A stretch of DNA of 64,000 nucleotides from CAZETJ01 sp964514575 (lineage in GTDB: Bacteria > Patescibacteriota > Saccharimonadia > Saccharimonadales > UBA10212), in assembly GCA_964514575.1 (NCBI GenBank), contig CAZETJ010000001.1, positions 1 through 64,000 on the forward strand, in the 5' to 3' direction. A model generated the notes under the pieces. The model saw only the letters and a list, made by a program, of their open reading frames with translations. It searched no databases and was not told where the DNA came from. Position numbers and translations under genes: made by a program. Positions within the stretch are counted from its first letter, which is position 1; every line of letters starts with the position of its first letter. Of the stretch, positions 16,803 to 25,894 are shown one piece after another.

Positions 16803-18167
16803 GCTTTCCCTTTTTTTGACCGCGTCGCTTCTGGCATTATCGCCGCTAACTCCCAGCCGCCTATAGACGGTACCGACGCGTCCCTTAAGTTGTATAAGGG
16901 TCATGCCCACCAGCTGAGCAATTTGCCTGTTATTCAAGCCTGCAGCTAAATGTTCAAGTATTTCCTCATCCGTTTGGCTGAGTTTGTAGTTATTACCTTT
17001 GCTATCCACAAAATTACCAATTTTGCTATCGGCCTCTTCCCTGACTGGGTCTCCAGAGTCCGTCTGAAAGGCTTCGACATCCTTGGTCTTATCCCGCAAC
17101 TCGCCCAATCGTGCCAGTCGTTTTAGAATCTCTTTCTCCTGATCACTGATGTAGTCACGTGAATGTCCTAAGAGTTTAGCGATTTCGTCGTAGGAAAGCG
17201 GCTGTTTGTTTCCGAGTCCGTAATGAAGTACCAATATTTCGCGCTCCATGGGCGTTAGACAGTCCAGCCCTTCCTTGAGAGCCGAGATACGACCAAGTGC
17301 GTAGACCGTTTCTTCCTCGGCCTCGTTGGAGCTGACAGCTATTAGTTCACCTAGCTCTGTTTCTTCATCGGGACCAACCAGCTTGTTAAGCGAAGTGGCG
17401 ACTATTGGAGCGTCCAAACTGTCCTTAACCACCCCTGGTTCATAGTTAGTATTTTCAGCTACTTCATTGAGTGTTGGGTAGCGCTGTAACTCCTGGGTCA
17501 ACATCGGTATGGAGCCTCTGACGTTTTGGCGCTGTTGGACTATATCTACCGGAAGGTGGATGGTGCGCGACTCCATGACTAGCGAACGGTCAATCGCTTG
17601 GTGGATCCACCAAGCGGCATAAGTCGAGAATCTAAAACCGCGGCCTGGATCGAATTTTTCGACGGCCCGAATTAGACCAAGCGCTCCACTTTGAATCAAA
17701 TCTTCGAAGTCTAGGCCCTTCCTCAAGTACCCTCCAGCAATTTTCACAACCAGCCGCATATTAGAGTTAATCATTTCCTCTCGGGCGGCCTCGTCTCCCA
17801 GCCTGATGCGCTTGGCCAGTTCAATCTGCCGGCTGGGAGATGGCACTTTAAACCGGCCGAAGGAGTTTTTCATCAACTTGACGGTGTCCATTTGCGCGTA
17901 TTCGTTACTGCTGGGTCGCGACTCGGCTTCGTCTTGCTCTTGAAGTTCCTCGTCAGTCGGTTCTTCGACTCCGTCTAACAGATCGCCGAGTTCGACTTCG
18001 CCAAACTCCTCAATACCGGGTTCGTCGAATTCCGGTAAGTCTAGCGATTCATCAACTAGCTCCAGATGCCGATGATGAGTTAGGGCTCGCAGAGCCACAA
18101 CATGCCCCGGAATAGAATAAGTGCCCACCTCGCTTCTGGGTTCTAATCTCTCCGCGGGAACTGCCAT
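16788..18167 (-). CDS. Second sigma-70 factor fused to a LuxR/GerE-type HTH
   Basis: 459 aa. An acidic N-terminus (about residues 30-90) precedes sigma regions 1.2-2 (ELAKRIRLGDEAAREEMINSNMRLVVKIA, FEDLIQSGALGLIRAVEKF, FSTYAAWWIHQAIDRS), region 3, and a region 4 HTH (SYDEIAKLLGHSRDYISDQEKEIL). After a linker, residues about 398-459 are a second HTH of the LuxR/GerE type (LSQTDEEILEHLAAGLNNRQIAQLVGMT). This fused domain is not a normal part of sigma factors. The gene follows rpoD on the same strand. TACAAT (18176-18181) lies 8 nt before the ATG. Domain calls are by eye. Confidence 0.88.
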   Translation of the reverse strand: MAVPAERLEPRSEVGTYSIPGHVVALRALTHHRHLELVDESLDLPEFDEPGIEEFGEVELGDLLDGVEEPTDEELQEQDEAESRPSSNEYAQMDTVKLMKNSFGRFKVPSPSRQIELAKRIRLGDEAAREEMINSNMRLVVKIAGGYLRKGLDFEDLIQSGALGLIRAVEKFDPGRGFRFSTYAAWWIHQAIDRSLVMESRTIHLPVDIVQQRQNVRGSIPMLTQELQRYPTLNEVAENTNYEPGVVKDSLDAPIVATSLNKLVGPDEETELGELIAVSSNEAEEETVYALGRISALKEGLDCLTPMEREILVLHYGLGNKQPLSYDEIAKLLGHSRDYISDQEKEILKRLARLGELRDKTKDVEAFQTDSGDPVREEADSKIGNFVDSKGNNYKLSQTDEEILEHLAAGLNNRQIAQLVGMTLIQLKGRVGTVYRRLGVSGDNARSDAVKKRESLIEK

Positions 18168-18202
18168 TTAACTAGATTGTACCTAAAGTGTTAGCCAAAA
18201 AA

Positions 18203-19381
18203 CTATTGTAAATATTCATGCAAACGGCGGGTTTCTTTGTTCTTTCGCAGTTTAGCCAGCGCTTTGGCTTCAATTTGACGGATGCGCTCTCTCGTAACCG
18301 AGAATTCCTGGCCGACTTCTTCTAGCGTATGGCTTTTGCCGTCTTCCAGGCCGAAACGCAGTTTGAGAATCTTCTGCTCTCGCTCGGTCAGGCTAGATAG
18401 AATCTGGCGCACCTGCTCTTTGAGCAGCTGTTCTGAAGCTGATTCACTAGGAGTCTTCTGGTCTTCGTCTTCGATAAAATCGCCAAGTACAGAATCTTCC
18501 TCGTCATCACGCACGGAGGCGTCCAAGCTGGAAATGTCCTGCTTAATTTTCATGATGTGCTCGACTTTGTCGACGTCCATTTCCATAGCCGTGGCAATTT
18601 CTTCGTTGGTCGGTTCGCGATTGAGCTCTTGGGTCAGCCGACGTTGGGTGCGCAGCAGTTTATTGATAGTCTCCACCATGTGCACCGGGATACGGATAGT
18701 GCGAGCCTGGTCGGCAATCGCCCTGGTGATAGCTTGGCGGATCCACCAGGTGGCGTATGTACTAAACTTAAAACCGCGGTCCGGGTCGAACTTTTCGACC
18801 GCGCGCAGTAGCCCTGTGTTGCCCTCTTGAATCAGGTCCAAAAGATCCAGTCCGCGGCCAACGTAACGCTTAGCGATGCTGACCACCAGGCGCATATTAG
18901 CTTCGGCCATAGCGTCTTTGGCGCGTTTATCGCCGCGTTTAACTTTCTTGGCCAACGCCAACTCTTCGGGCGGCGTAAGCAAAGGAATCTTGCCGATTTC
19001 ACGCAGATAAAGCCTGACGCTGTCGTCGGCGATATCATCAATGTAAGATGTATCTTCTTTTATTAGTTCTTCGGGTTCGTCCCCGGCGACCCATTCGTGC
19101 TCGCCGTGCAGCTCGGCGGGGCTAGGCTCGGCGGCGGCAATCAATTCGACTTCGTTCTCAGCCATTTCGGCGTAAAGCCGTTCTAGCACGTCAATATTAG
19201 CCGGTGTATCCGGAATCAACTCAAAGACATCACGTTGCTCAAGCTTGCCATCTTTCTTGCCTTGCTCAATTAGCTGTGTGATTTCGCGATCATAAGTTTT
19301 TTTGGTTCGCTTTGGGCCGACGGCCTTTTTGGGCGTTTTAGGCTTTGGCGCTACGGTAGTAGTTTTCTTTTTTTGAGGCAT
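18203..19381 (-). CDS. rpoD: Primary sigma factor RpoD
   Basis: 392 aa from ATG 19381, chosen because GGGAGGG lies 6 nt upstream; a TTG five codons earlier would place that Shine-Dalgarno inside the gene. A basic and acidic N-terminal part with a 1.1-like segment (IEQGKKDGKLEQRDVFELIP) is followed by region 1.2-2 (DDSVRLYLREIGKIPLLTPPEE, GNTGLLRAVEKFDPDRG, FSTYATWWIRQAITRA), region 3 and region 4 (HTLEEVGQEFSVTRERIRQIE). It directs core RNA polymerase to housekeeping promoters. It follows dnaG by 24 bp, the core of the macromolecular synthesis operon. Confidence 0.97.
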   Translation of the reverse strand: MPQKKKTTTVAPKPKTPKKAVGPKRTKKTYDREITQLIEQGKKDGKLEQRDVFELIPDTPANIDVLERLYAEMAENEVELIAAAEPSPAELHGEHEWVAGDEPEELIKEDTSYIDDIADDSVRLYLREIGKIPLLTPPEELALAKKVKRGDKRAKDAMAEANMRLVVSIAKRYVGRGLDLLDLIQEGNTGLLRAVEKFDPDRGFKFSTYATWWIRQAITRAIADQARTIRIPVHMVETINKLLRTQRRLTQELNREPTNEEIATAMEMDVDKVEHIMKIKQDISSLDASVRDDEEDSVLGDFIEDEDQKTPSESASEQLLKEQVRQILSSLTEREQKILKLRFGLEDGKSHTLEEVGQEFSVTRERIRQIEAKALAKLRKNKETRRLHEYLQ

Positions 19382-19405
19382 ATTATTCCCTCCCAATCTG
19401 TTAAA

Positions 19406-21151
19406 TTAGCTTGCTTGTTTGATCAAGAGATTAAGTTTATCAGCTTTTTTAATAAGCTTCTGCAAATCTTCGCCCTTAGCATTTTCCATCTGCTCGGCGA
19501 TTTTTTCCTTTTCAATTTTGACGAAGCGGTCAATTAGCCGCCGTTTGAGGTTGATGGCCTGTTCTTCCAGATCGGCAAAGGGCGCATCAGCGTAAAGCTC
19601 CTCAAACTGTAACGTTATAATTTTAACATAATCAGCGATGGGGCGCAAAGCAGCGGCAGTCTTCTTATCTGGTACAAATTTGGGATTATCTTTCAAAAAT
19701 TCTAACAAATCTCTAGCTGAACCATCGCTAAAATACTCAGGTTTTGTTTCTTTGAGTATCCAGCGCAGTTTCGGCTGAACCAGCAGCATGGCCAAAAAAT
19801 GATCCTGCAAGCGCTGGTGCTCGACAGCCACTATATCTATTTGCTCACCTCGAATTTTAGGCTTTTTAAAAAGCGGCTGGGGTTCGCTAGCCCCGCTAAA
19901 TTTGGATTTTATGGCTTCCAGGCTGGTGTCAGTCAGTTCAGCGATCCTTTTTAAGTGGTGCTCTCGTTCTACCGGATCACGCAGGCGGCGAATTGTATTG
20001 AGCAAAGCATCCGTGAAAGTTCGTTTGCCCTCGGCAGTACTAAGGTCTAGCTCATCGCGGTAGCGATCAATTAGCCAGTCGGGCGCGTTCAGCGCGTTAT
20101 CAATAGCCTTTTGCCAGGCCGGCAGGTCTTTTTGGATCAATTCATCAGGATCTTTTGCGCCAACGATCGTAATAATGCGCAGATTGACTTCGGCATTCTG
20201 GGCCATCGGAATAATCCGCTCGGTAGCGGCGACTCCTGCGCGATCAGCATCAAAGCTTAGGCGGATATCGCCAGTAAAACGCTTGAGGGCTCGCAGGTGC
20301 TGCTCGGTCATAGCTGTACCGGCACTGGCCACGACATTTTTAACGCCGGCCTGATGGCTGGCAATGACGTCCATGTTCCCTTCCACTACTACGACGATGG
20401 ATGATTTGCGAATCGCCTCTTTAGCCAGATGCAAGCCAAAAACTTGTCGGCTTTTATCATAAACAATGGTTGCCGGCGTATTGATGTATTTAGGGGAGTT
20501 CGGCTCGTCGGCCAGTAGCCGCGCCGTAAAGCCAATGATCTTACCCGAGGGGTCGGCCAGCGGGATCATAATCCGGCCGCGGAACATATCCCGCGCTCCG
20601 CCTGACCGGACGGTGACCAGGCCGGCACGCTTCATTTCGTCTGTAGTAAAGCCTTTTTTGGTCAGAAAATCCGTTAAGGCGGTTCCATTGCTTGGGGAGA
20701 AGCCCAGCCGCCATTCCAACACTGTATTTCTGGAGAACTGGCGCTTTTTCAGCAAATAATCTAGCGCTGGCTTGTTAACGATCAGCTGTCTTTGGTAAAA
20801 TCTGGTGGCCAGTTCCAGGACGTCTAAAGTTCGAGCTTTGAGTTTACTAGCGCCGGATGGCCGTGTTTGATAATCTTCCAGCTCAACACCGGCTTTGCGA
20901 GCCAATAGTTCCAGCGCGCCTTTAAAATCGACGCCTTCGACCTCCATGACAAAGCTAAAAATATCGCCGCCCTTGCCGCTAGAAAAGTCGTGCCAAATCT
21001 GTTTTTCCGGGCTGACGATAAAGCTCGCTGTCCGCTCATTAGTCCACGGGCTCAGACCCTTGAAGTTGCGGCCGGTACGCTTGAGCTGAACGTATTCGCC
21101 CAAAACGTCCTCAATATTAAGCCGGCTTCTAATCTCCGCAACAGCGTCCAT
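19406..21151 (-). CDS. dnaG: DNA primase with a CHC2 domain that lost its zinc ligands
   Basis: 581 aa. Makes RNA primers for replication. The N-terminal CHC2 fold is clear (RTGRNFKGLSPWTNERTASF, VSPEKQIWHDFSSGKGGDIF), but the four zinc ligands, normally CPFH and CFGC, are S, T, D and S. The TOPRIM core is intact: VVVVEGNMDVIASHQAG with its Glu, and LSFDADRAGVAATER with the DxD-like acidic pair. The C-terminal helicase-binding region is divergent. The ATG at 21151 is part of a 14-bp inverted repeat with 21243-21256 and follows a 34-aa upstream ORF by 4 nt. rpoD follows. Confidence 0.95.
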   Translation of the reverse strand: MDAVAEIRSRLNIEDVLGEYVQLKRTGRNFKGLSPWTNERTASFIVSPEKQIWHDFSSGKGGDIFSFVMEVEGVDFKGALELLARKAGVELEDYQTRPSGASKLKARTLDVLELATRFYQRQLIVNKPALDYLLKKRQFSRNTVLEWRLGFSPSNGTALTDFLTKKGFTTDEMKRAGLVTVRSGGARDMFRGRIMIPLADPSGKIIGFTARLLADEPNSPKYINTPATIVYDKSRQVFGLHLAKEAIRKSSIVVVVEGNMDVIASHQAGVKNVVASAGTAMTEQHLRALKRFTGDIRLSFDADRAGVAATERIIPMAQNAEVNLRIITIVGAKDPDELIQKDLPAWQKAIDNALNAPDWLIDRYRDELDLSTAEGKRTFTDALLNTIRRLRDPVEREHHLKRIAELTDTSLEAIKSKFSGASEPQPLFKKPKIRGEQIDIVAVEHQRLQDHFLAMLLVQPKLRWILKETKPEYFSDGSARDLLEFLKDNPKFVPDKKTAAALRPIADYVKIITLQFEELYADAPFADLEEQAINLKRRLIDRFVKIEKEKIAEQMENAKGEDLQKLIKKADKLNLLIKQAS

Positions 21152-21256
21152 CCCGTTAGAACCTCAAGACAGCTTCAAAGTTAATAATATGTAGACGCAC
21201 GCACACGTGTTCAGTCGTTAACCAAAGTACGGAAGTCAAGTGGGCTCTAACGGGAT
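21150..21256 (-). promoter_or_regulatory. Inverted repeat sequestering the dnaG start codon
   Basis: Arms at 21243-21256 and 21150-21163 pair over 14 bp with a single G-U in the RNA (ATCCCGTTAGAGCC against GGTTCTAACGGGAT). The 3' arm includes the first two bases of the dnaG ATG; the 5' arm lies at codons 2-6 of the leader ORF. A stem of this length within about 110 nt is very unlikely by chance. Confidence 0.5.
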
Positions 21257-21260
21257 CCAT
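21156..21260 (-). CDS. Leader ORF (34 codons) ahead of dnaG
   Basis: ATG at 21260, TAA at 21156-21158, ending 4 nt before the dnaG ATG. TATACT (21270-21275) lies 9 nt upstream of its start, so the transcript would begin nearly at this ATG. The peptide (starting MDPVRAHLTSVLW) matches nothing I recognise and has a few Leu, Val and Trp codons. Codons 2-6 and the stop codon region form the two arms of a 14-bp stem, so ribosome passage over this ORF would decide whether the dnaG start is free. Translation is inferred, not shown. Confidence 0.45.
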   Translation of the reverse strand: MDPVRAHLTSVLWLTTEHVCVRLHIINFEAVLRF

Positions 21261-21312
21261 ATATTTAAGAGTATATAGCTTGCCGCCCCTTGCTGACAGC
21301 TTAAGCGTCTTA

Positions 21313-21627
21313 TTAGCTGACTAGTTCGTAGCTGTGGCGAATCAGGTCTTTGACCTCTTCCCAGCTCAATTGTCCAGTCAGTAAAATGGTGTTCCAATGC
21401 TTTTTATTAAGATGATAGCCAGGCAAAACCGTCTCGTACTTAGCGCGCAGCGTTTCGGCGAGAAGCGGGTCGCACTTTAAGCTCAGCTGAACCGGATCCT
21501 TACCTTCGGTAATTAAAGCAAACATCTTATCTTTGGCTTTATAGACGGCCACGCCTTGGTCAAAAGGATAATCTAGCCGGACGTTCGGCATGCTCAGGAT
21601 GTACTCTTCTACCTCTTTATGCTGCAC
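21313..21627 (-). CDS. MmcQ/YjbR family protein
   Basis: 104 aa from GTG at 21627. It has the usual features of this small family (CyaY-like fold): EEYILSMPNVRLDYPFDQGVAVYKA, KMFALI, QLSLKCDPLLAETLR and the conserved LPGYHLNKKHWNTILL. The biochemical role of the family is unclear, though some members are called DNA-binding. TAGAAT (21634-21639) lies 6 nt before the GTG, a leaderless layout. It is divergent from the LysM surface protein and upstream of the dnaG leader. Confidence 0.85.
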   Translation of the reverse strand: MQHKEVEEYILSMPNVRLDYPFDQGVAVYKAKDKMFALITEGKDPVQLSLKCDPLLAETLRAKYETVLPGYHLNKKHWNTILLTGQLSWEEVKDLIRHSYELVS

Positions 21628-21723
21628 GATTCAATTCTACCAGTTGTTGTGGTTAACCAGACCGCTTATTCGACAAGGGGCCATAAAGCGTATAATAAAA
21701 GTACAAACCTGGGGAGGTATGTG

Positions 21724-23541
21724 ATGGCTTTGGCTAAATTAGCGAGGGTGGCTAAACAAACACAAACAAAAGTTTTCAATATTTCATTAGCGACAATAAT
21801 CGGTTTAAGTAGCCTGTTCTCGACCGTGCCGTTTTTATTTAGCCAGAGTGCTATGGCAGCGCCCACGCCGAACGTTGTATACAATGCGATCCCTAGTACA
21901 CTACCGCCAAATGTAGCCAGCGTCGGATTCGAGGCGAATCAGACGGCTGAGTTTGGCGATTATATCCATCTGGCAGGCACAGACCGCGCTCTCCAAACCG
22001 TTACTGTAACAATGAGCGACTGGGCGCTCGCGGCAACACCAAACAACGTGACGTTCTGCTCAGCTAACCCTTCAAACTGTACTCCTGACGGCTTCAACTA
22101 TCTAATTACCCTTAACATCTATAATGCTGTTCCAGGGTCTCCGCTGAACACGCGCGGTACGCTAATCGCGACGCAACCTCAAACATTTAACATCCCTTGG
22201 CGTCCAGTGGCGGATCCCACCTGTCTTGGAGGCACTGCCTGGCGAGCTGGCGACGGCAACTGCTATAACGGCCTTGCATTCAACATCACTTTTGATCTTA
22301 GTAGCTTGAATGCCACTCTGCCAAACGATGTAATCGTTGGCGTTGCGTTCAATACGCAAGTTTGGGGCGCAAGCCCGGTCGGTATAGACGGACCGTACGA
22401 TTCGCTCAATGTCGGCGTAGAAGGCTCGGCAACGGTTGGCACTGATGACAATATAGACCGTGTCTTCTGGAATACCCAAACCGCTGCCAACTATACCGAC
22501 CATGGTGCCGGTGGCGTCGGAATCTTCCGCGAGGACACAGCATGGGGAGTGCCCGCCACTTCCATAGCTGAAGGAACCATACCATTCCAGATTACAGCCG
22601 TGCCTGCTCTGGTAACTGACACAGATGGCAATCAAACGACGACTCTTTCAAATGCTGTTACACAGAGCGGTTCGGATAGTAATGGCGGAACTGTCACAGT
22701 CCAGATTCCACAAGGAACCGTTGTAACTGGTGATTCATCGTGGGATGGTACTATCAATCCACCAACGATTAGTTCGACAACTCTTCCAAGTGTTTCCGGG
22801 TTTACGCTTACACCTACATCCGTCATTGAGATTGGTTCTAGTAGTGTCGACCTAACCTTCAATAGTGCCGTTCGCATACTTTTTCCTGGAGCGGCTAATA
22901 ACTTAGTAGGATTTATCCCTGTAGGTGGCGCTTTTACCCCGATAACCACGGTCTGTAACGGAGATACTCAAAGTCAAGCCAATAGTCAGCTACTTCCCGC
23001 AGGCGGTGCCTGCTACATAAACGCCGCCAATGGTACGGATTTAGTAGTTTGGACTACTCACTTTACTCAATTTGTTACCTACACCAAGACTGTGACTCCA
23101 GCTGCTCAGACAACGAAGGGCAATACATACGCAGTACAGCCTGGCGACACTATGAGCGCGATTGCCGGCAAGTTCGGCTTGACTCTCAGCCAGTTGGAAG
23201 GCTTGAATCCGCAAGCCGGCCATCCAGCGGGTAATTTTGACCTCATCTTACCTGGCGACGTGCTTAATGTAGGCGGTGCGGTTGTGACCACAAAGGCCGC
23301 GGCGGCTGGTACAGTCCCCGGTCCATCCAGTGCTGGACAAGCCAGCTCGACATCAACGACATCCAGCGCTTCACCATTATCCGGCAATGGCTCCGTTAAA
23401 GCCGCCGAAGTCGGCACTACTGGCGCCAAAGCTACCGGTCTGAAGTGGTATTGGTGGCTAACTATCGCTGCTGTAATCGTACTGGCAGCCGGCGGTTACG
23501 GCCTTTACGCGAAGAAGTTCACTCTCAAGCGCGACAAATAA
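21724..23541 (+). CDS. Exported surface protein with LysM domain and C-terminal anchor
   Basis: 605 aa from ATG 21724 (GGGGAGGT just upstream). An N-terminal signal sequence (to about residue 45, hydrophobic NISLATIIGLSSLF and ending SQSAMAAP) is followed by a long Thr/Asn/Ser-rich extracellular part of beta type with several paired cysteines. A LysM domain at about residues 467-520 (TYAVQPGDTMSAIAGKFGLTLSQLEGLNP) would bind peptidoglycan or chitin-like glycans. A Ser/Thr-rich linker leads to a C-terminal helix (YWWLTIAAVIVLAAGGYGLY) and a KRDK tail, so it is anchored in the membrane and tethers a surface domain to a wall. The N-terminal domain is not recognised. Confidence 0.8.
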   Translation: MALAKLARVAKQTQTKVFNISLATIIGLSSLFSTVPFLFSQSAMAAPTPNVVYNAIPSTLPPNVASVGFEANQTAEFGDYIHLAGTDRALQTVTVTMSDWALAATPNNVTFCSANPSNCTPDGFNYLITLNIYNAVPGSPLNTRGTLIATQPQTFNIPWRPVADPTCLGGTAWRAGDGNCYNGLAFNITFDLSSLNATLPNDVIVGVAFNTQVWGASPVGIDGPYDSLNVGVEGSATVGTDDNIDRVFWNTQTAANYTDHGAGGVGIFREDTAWGVPATSIAEGTIPFQITAVPALVTDTDGNQTTTLSNAVTQSGSDSNGGTVTVQIPQGTVVTGDSSWDGTINPPTISSTTLPSVSGFTLTPTSVIEIGSSSVDLTFNSAVRILFPGAANNLVGFIPVGGAFTPITTVCNGDTQSQANSQLLPAGGACYINAANGTDLVVWTTHFTQFVTYTKTVTPAAQTTKGNTYAVQPGDTMSAIAGKFGLTLSQLEGLNPQAGHPAGNFDLILPGDVLNVGGAVVTTKAAAAGTVPGPSSAGQASSTSTTSSASPLSGNGSVKAAEVGTTGAKATGLKWYWWLTIAAVIVLAAGGYGLYAKKFTLKRDK

Positions 23542-23557
23542 TCGAAAACTCTGTAGC

Positions 23558-23803
23558 TTAGTCTTTGGGGATACGAGTGATCAACTCAGCCACGACTAAA
23601 GCTACGCCAAAACCGGCAAAATAGCGCCAGTTCATTGACCACCAGCTTGGACCGCCAGCTCCACTACCCCATGTGAAAAATAAATAGCTAGTAACCGTAG
23701 TGGCTGAAAAGCCTAGTAGAACCGCCACGATTATATTATTCGATTTCCGATCGCGTAGTATGTTCCAAAGCGCCGGTTTAAGATATCTCACGCCGCACTC
23801 CAT
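23558..23803 (-). CDS. Small two-helix membrane protein
   Basis: 81 aa, not recognised as a named family; the layout of two hydrophobic segments (about residues 22-44 and 59-76) resembles short GtrA-like or DUF fragments. The loop between them is rich in Gly and Trp (TWGSGAGGPSWWSMNWRYF). It lies between the LysM gene (convergent, 16 bp) and msrB on the same strand. TATACT lies 15 nt before the ATG. Confidence 0.6.
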   Translation of the reverse strand: MECGVRYLKPALWNILRDRKSNNIIVAVLLGFSATTVTSYLFFTWGSGAGGPSWWSMNWRYFAGFGVALVVAELITRIPKD

Positions 23804-23830
23804 TTAATTAATAAGCGCAGTATAACGTAT

Positions 23831-24229
23831 TTACTTAGTTTTTTTAGGCTGAAAATCCAGGCTGGCGGAATTGATGCAAAAACGCTTGCCAGTCGGTTGA
23901 TCCGGTGCGTCTTCAAAGACGTGGCCAAGATGACTGCCACAGTTGGCGCAGCTGGCCTCTACTCGGTGCATGCCGTGTGAATTATCTTCGGTTAATTTTA
24001 TTGCATCAGATGAGAAAACGTCATAAAAGCTCGGCCAGCCGGAGCCGCTATCAAATTTAGTGTCGCTAGAAAAAAGCTTGGCTCCACAAACCGCGCAGTT
24101 GTACATGCCGGTCTCTTTGTTATGCAGAAACTGGCCGGTGAGCGGCGCTTCGGTGCCCTTTTCGCGCAAGATGTGATACTGCTCGGGCGTCAGTTTCTTT
24201 TTTAGCTCGTCTTCGGATAATTTAGCCAC
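23831..24229 (-). CDS. msrB: Peptide-methionine (R)-S-oxide reductase MsrB
   Basis: 132 aa from GTG at 24229. It repairs oxidised methionine (R-sulfoxide). The two zinc CxxC pairs (CAVCGAKLF and CANCGSHLGHVF) and the catalytic RFCINSASLDF are intact, with GSGWPSFYD between. The start codon overlaps the argS stop by one base (TAGTG), so translation is coupled to argS. No msrA is nearby. Confidence 0.96.
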   Translation of the reverse strand: MAKLSEDELKKKLTPEQYHILREKGTEAPLTGQFLHNKETGMYNCAVCGAKLFSSDTKFDSGSGWPSFYDVFSSDAIKLTEDNSHGMHRVEASCANCGSHLGHVFEDAPDQPTGKRFCINSASLDFQPKKTK

Positions 24230-25866
24230 TAAACTTTCTCCGGCGCCTCAATACCTAGTAGTTTTAAGCCGTGGTTTAGGACATTGGCATAAGCCTCTAC
24301 CAGTAGTAGCCTTTCGTTTTGTCTCTTGTCACCGATGACCTGATTGACTTCATAAAAACGATTGAAACTTTGCGCTAGTTCGTACAGGTAAGTACAAATG
24401 TGGGATGGCATCAGCTCAGCGGCTGCACTGCTCACAACTTCCGGATATTCCGAAATTTTTCTGGTAAGCGGTCTTTCAGATGGATCAAATGTCTTTCCGC
24501 CGAAGACGTTCGAATAAGTGCCGTCTGATTTTTTAATAATGCTTCTGGCCCGAGCATGAGCGTACTGCAAATATGGACCACTATTTCCTTCTAGGCTAAA
24601 TGACTCCGCCATATCGTAAACAATGTCGCTACCTAGGCGATGCTTCAGAAATCCATATTTTATGGCAGCATTTCGAACCGAACTTGATGCTTCGCCAAAA
24701 GTCTTTTGGATATTTTCATCCACATCAACAATTGAGCTAAGGGCACTGTAGACTTCCCCGGTACGACTGCTCATCTTGCCCGAGCTTAACGAAACAAAAC
24801 CGTGATAAATATGCGTTGTTATATTGGCCGTTGCCGGGTCGAATTCTTTCAAAGCCGCCAACATAACCTTGAAGTATTCAGCCTGCTCGTGCGCCGTAAT
24901 GATTATCGAACAATCTGCTTTGGGATAGGCTTCTTTTTTGAGTTCCGCCAGCCCAAGATCTTTGGTTTCGTAAGTCGGCAAGCCGGCTGAAGTTATAAAA
25001 ACGCGGGTATGCAGGCCGACTTTCTCGCCCTTATAAACAATGGCTCCGTCGCTTTTCTCAAAGACTTTTCCGAGATTCTGTTCAACCAGTTTTTCACCTT
25101 TTTCTGCTGATCCACTCTCTAAAAACCGTTTGGCCTGATGAGTTCCTAGATCTTTCAAGACCTGGTCGAAGTAGTCAAAGCTTTTTTGCTTGCCCCAATC
25201 GTAGAGCTCGTTGATTTTGGGATCGCTGCGGTCGTAAATTTGTTGGTTGATCCGCTCGATTTTCACCTTGGCTTTCTCATCGTGCTCGTAAGCTAAGCTG
25301 CCTTTGGAGTAATATAGCCCGATGTTGTTTCGAACTGTATCGCCGACCTTTCCCTTGTCAAAGTTTGGGTCATTTCTCATGCCCCAGATCGCTTTGGCAA
25401 CATGTAAACCGACGTCACCGTGGTAACTTAGGCGCTCAACTTTGGCACCGCTAGCTTCTAGAAGCGACGAAATAGCATCGCCGAGCACATAGCCATAAAC
25501 GTGTCCTATGTGCATCTCCTTAAAGGGATTCGGATCACCAAATTCGACCAGAATTTCCTGGCCGTGGTTAGGTTTCGGGAGCTCCGCGGCTGACATAGCG
25601 GCTTGCCATAAAGCCTCGTCCGAAAGTCTAACGTTTATAAAGCCAGGACCGGCAGTTTCGGCTTTAATGCCTTGCCCTTTAAGCTCATCAACGATTTTGG
25701 CGGCAATTTCTTGTGGCTTTTTACCATTTTTTTTAGCCAACTGCAAAGCGACGTTAGTCGAAAAATCGCCGAATTGCTCCTCGGGCCGTGTTAGCTCAGG
25801 CTCAACCGACCCGTCAAACTCTTGGCAGGCTTTTTTAATCGCCGATTTAAGCTCTTCTATAATCAC
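24229..25866 (-). CDS. argS: Arginyl-tRNA synthetase
   Basis: 545 aa. Class I synthetase. Visible are the HIGH signature in EFGDPNPFKEMHIGHVYGYVLGDAI, the class-typical KxSSR region (SSGKMSSRTGEVYSALS), and the DALR anticodon-binding domain at the C-terminus (SEYPEVVSSAAAELMPSHICTYLYELAQSFNRFY). The N-terminal Add1 domain is short. Start ATG 25866 has AAGAGGTGATT upstream. msrB follows with a one-base overlap. Confidence 0.96.
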   Translation of the reverse strand: MIIEELKSAIKKACQEFDGSVEPELTRPEEQFGDFSTNVALQLAKKNGKKPQEIAAKIVDELKGQGIKAETAGPGFINVRLSDEALWQAAMSAAELPKPNHGQEILVEFGDPNPFKEMHIGHVYGYVLGDAISSLLEASGAKVERLSYHGDVGLHVAKAIWGMRNDPNFDKGKVGDTVRNNIGLYYSKGSLAYEHDEKAKVKIERINQQIYDRSDPKINELYDWGKQKSFDYFDQVLKDLGTHQAKRFLESGSAEKGEKLVEQNLGKVFEKSDGAIVYKGEKVGLHTRVFITSAGLPTYETKDLGLAELKKEAYPKADCSIIITAHEQAEYFKVMLAALKEFDPATANITTHIYHGFVSLSSGKMSSRTGEVYSALSSIVDVDENIQKTFGEASSSVRNAAIKYGFLKHRLGSDIVYDMAESFSLEGNSGPYLQYAHARARSIIKKSDGTYSNVFGGKTFDPSERPLTRKISEYPEVVSSAAAELMPSHICTYLYELAQSFNRFYEVNQVIGDKRQNERLLLVEAYANVLNHGLKLLGIEAPEKV

Positions 25867-25894
25867 CTCTTAATAATATAAGGCGGAGCCAGTT

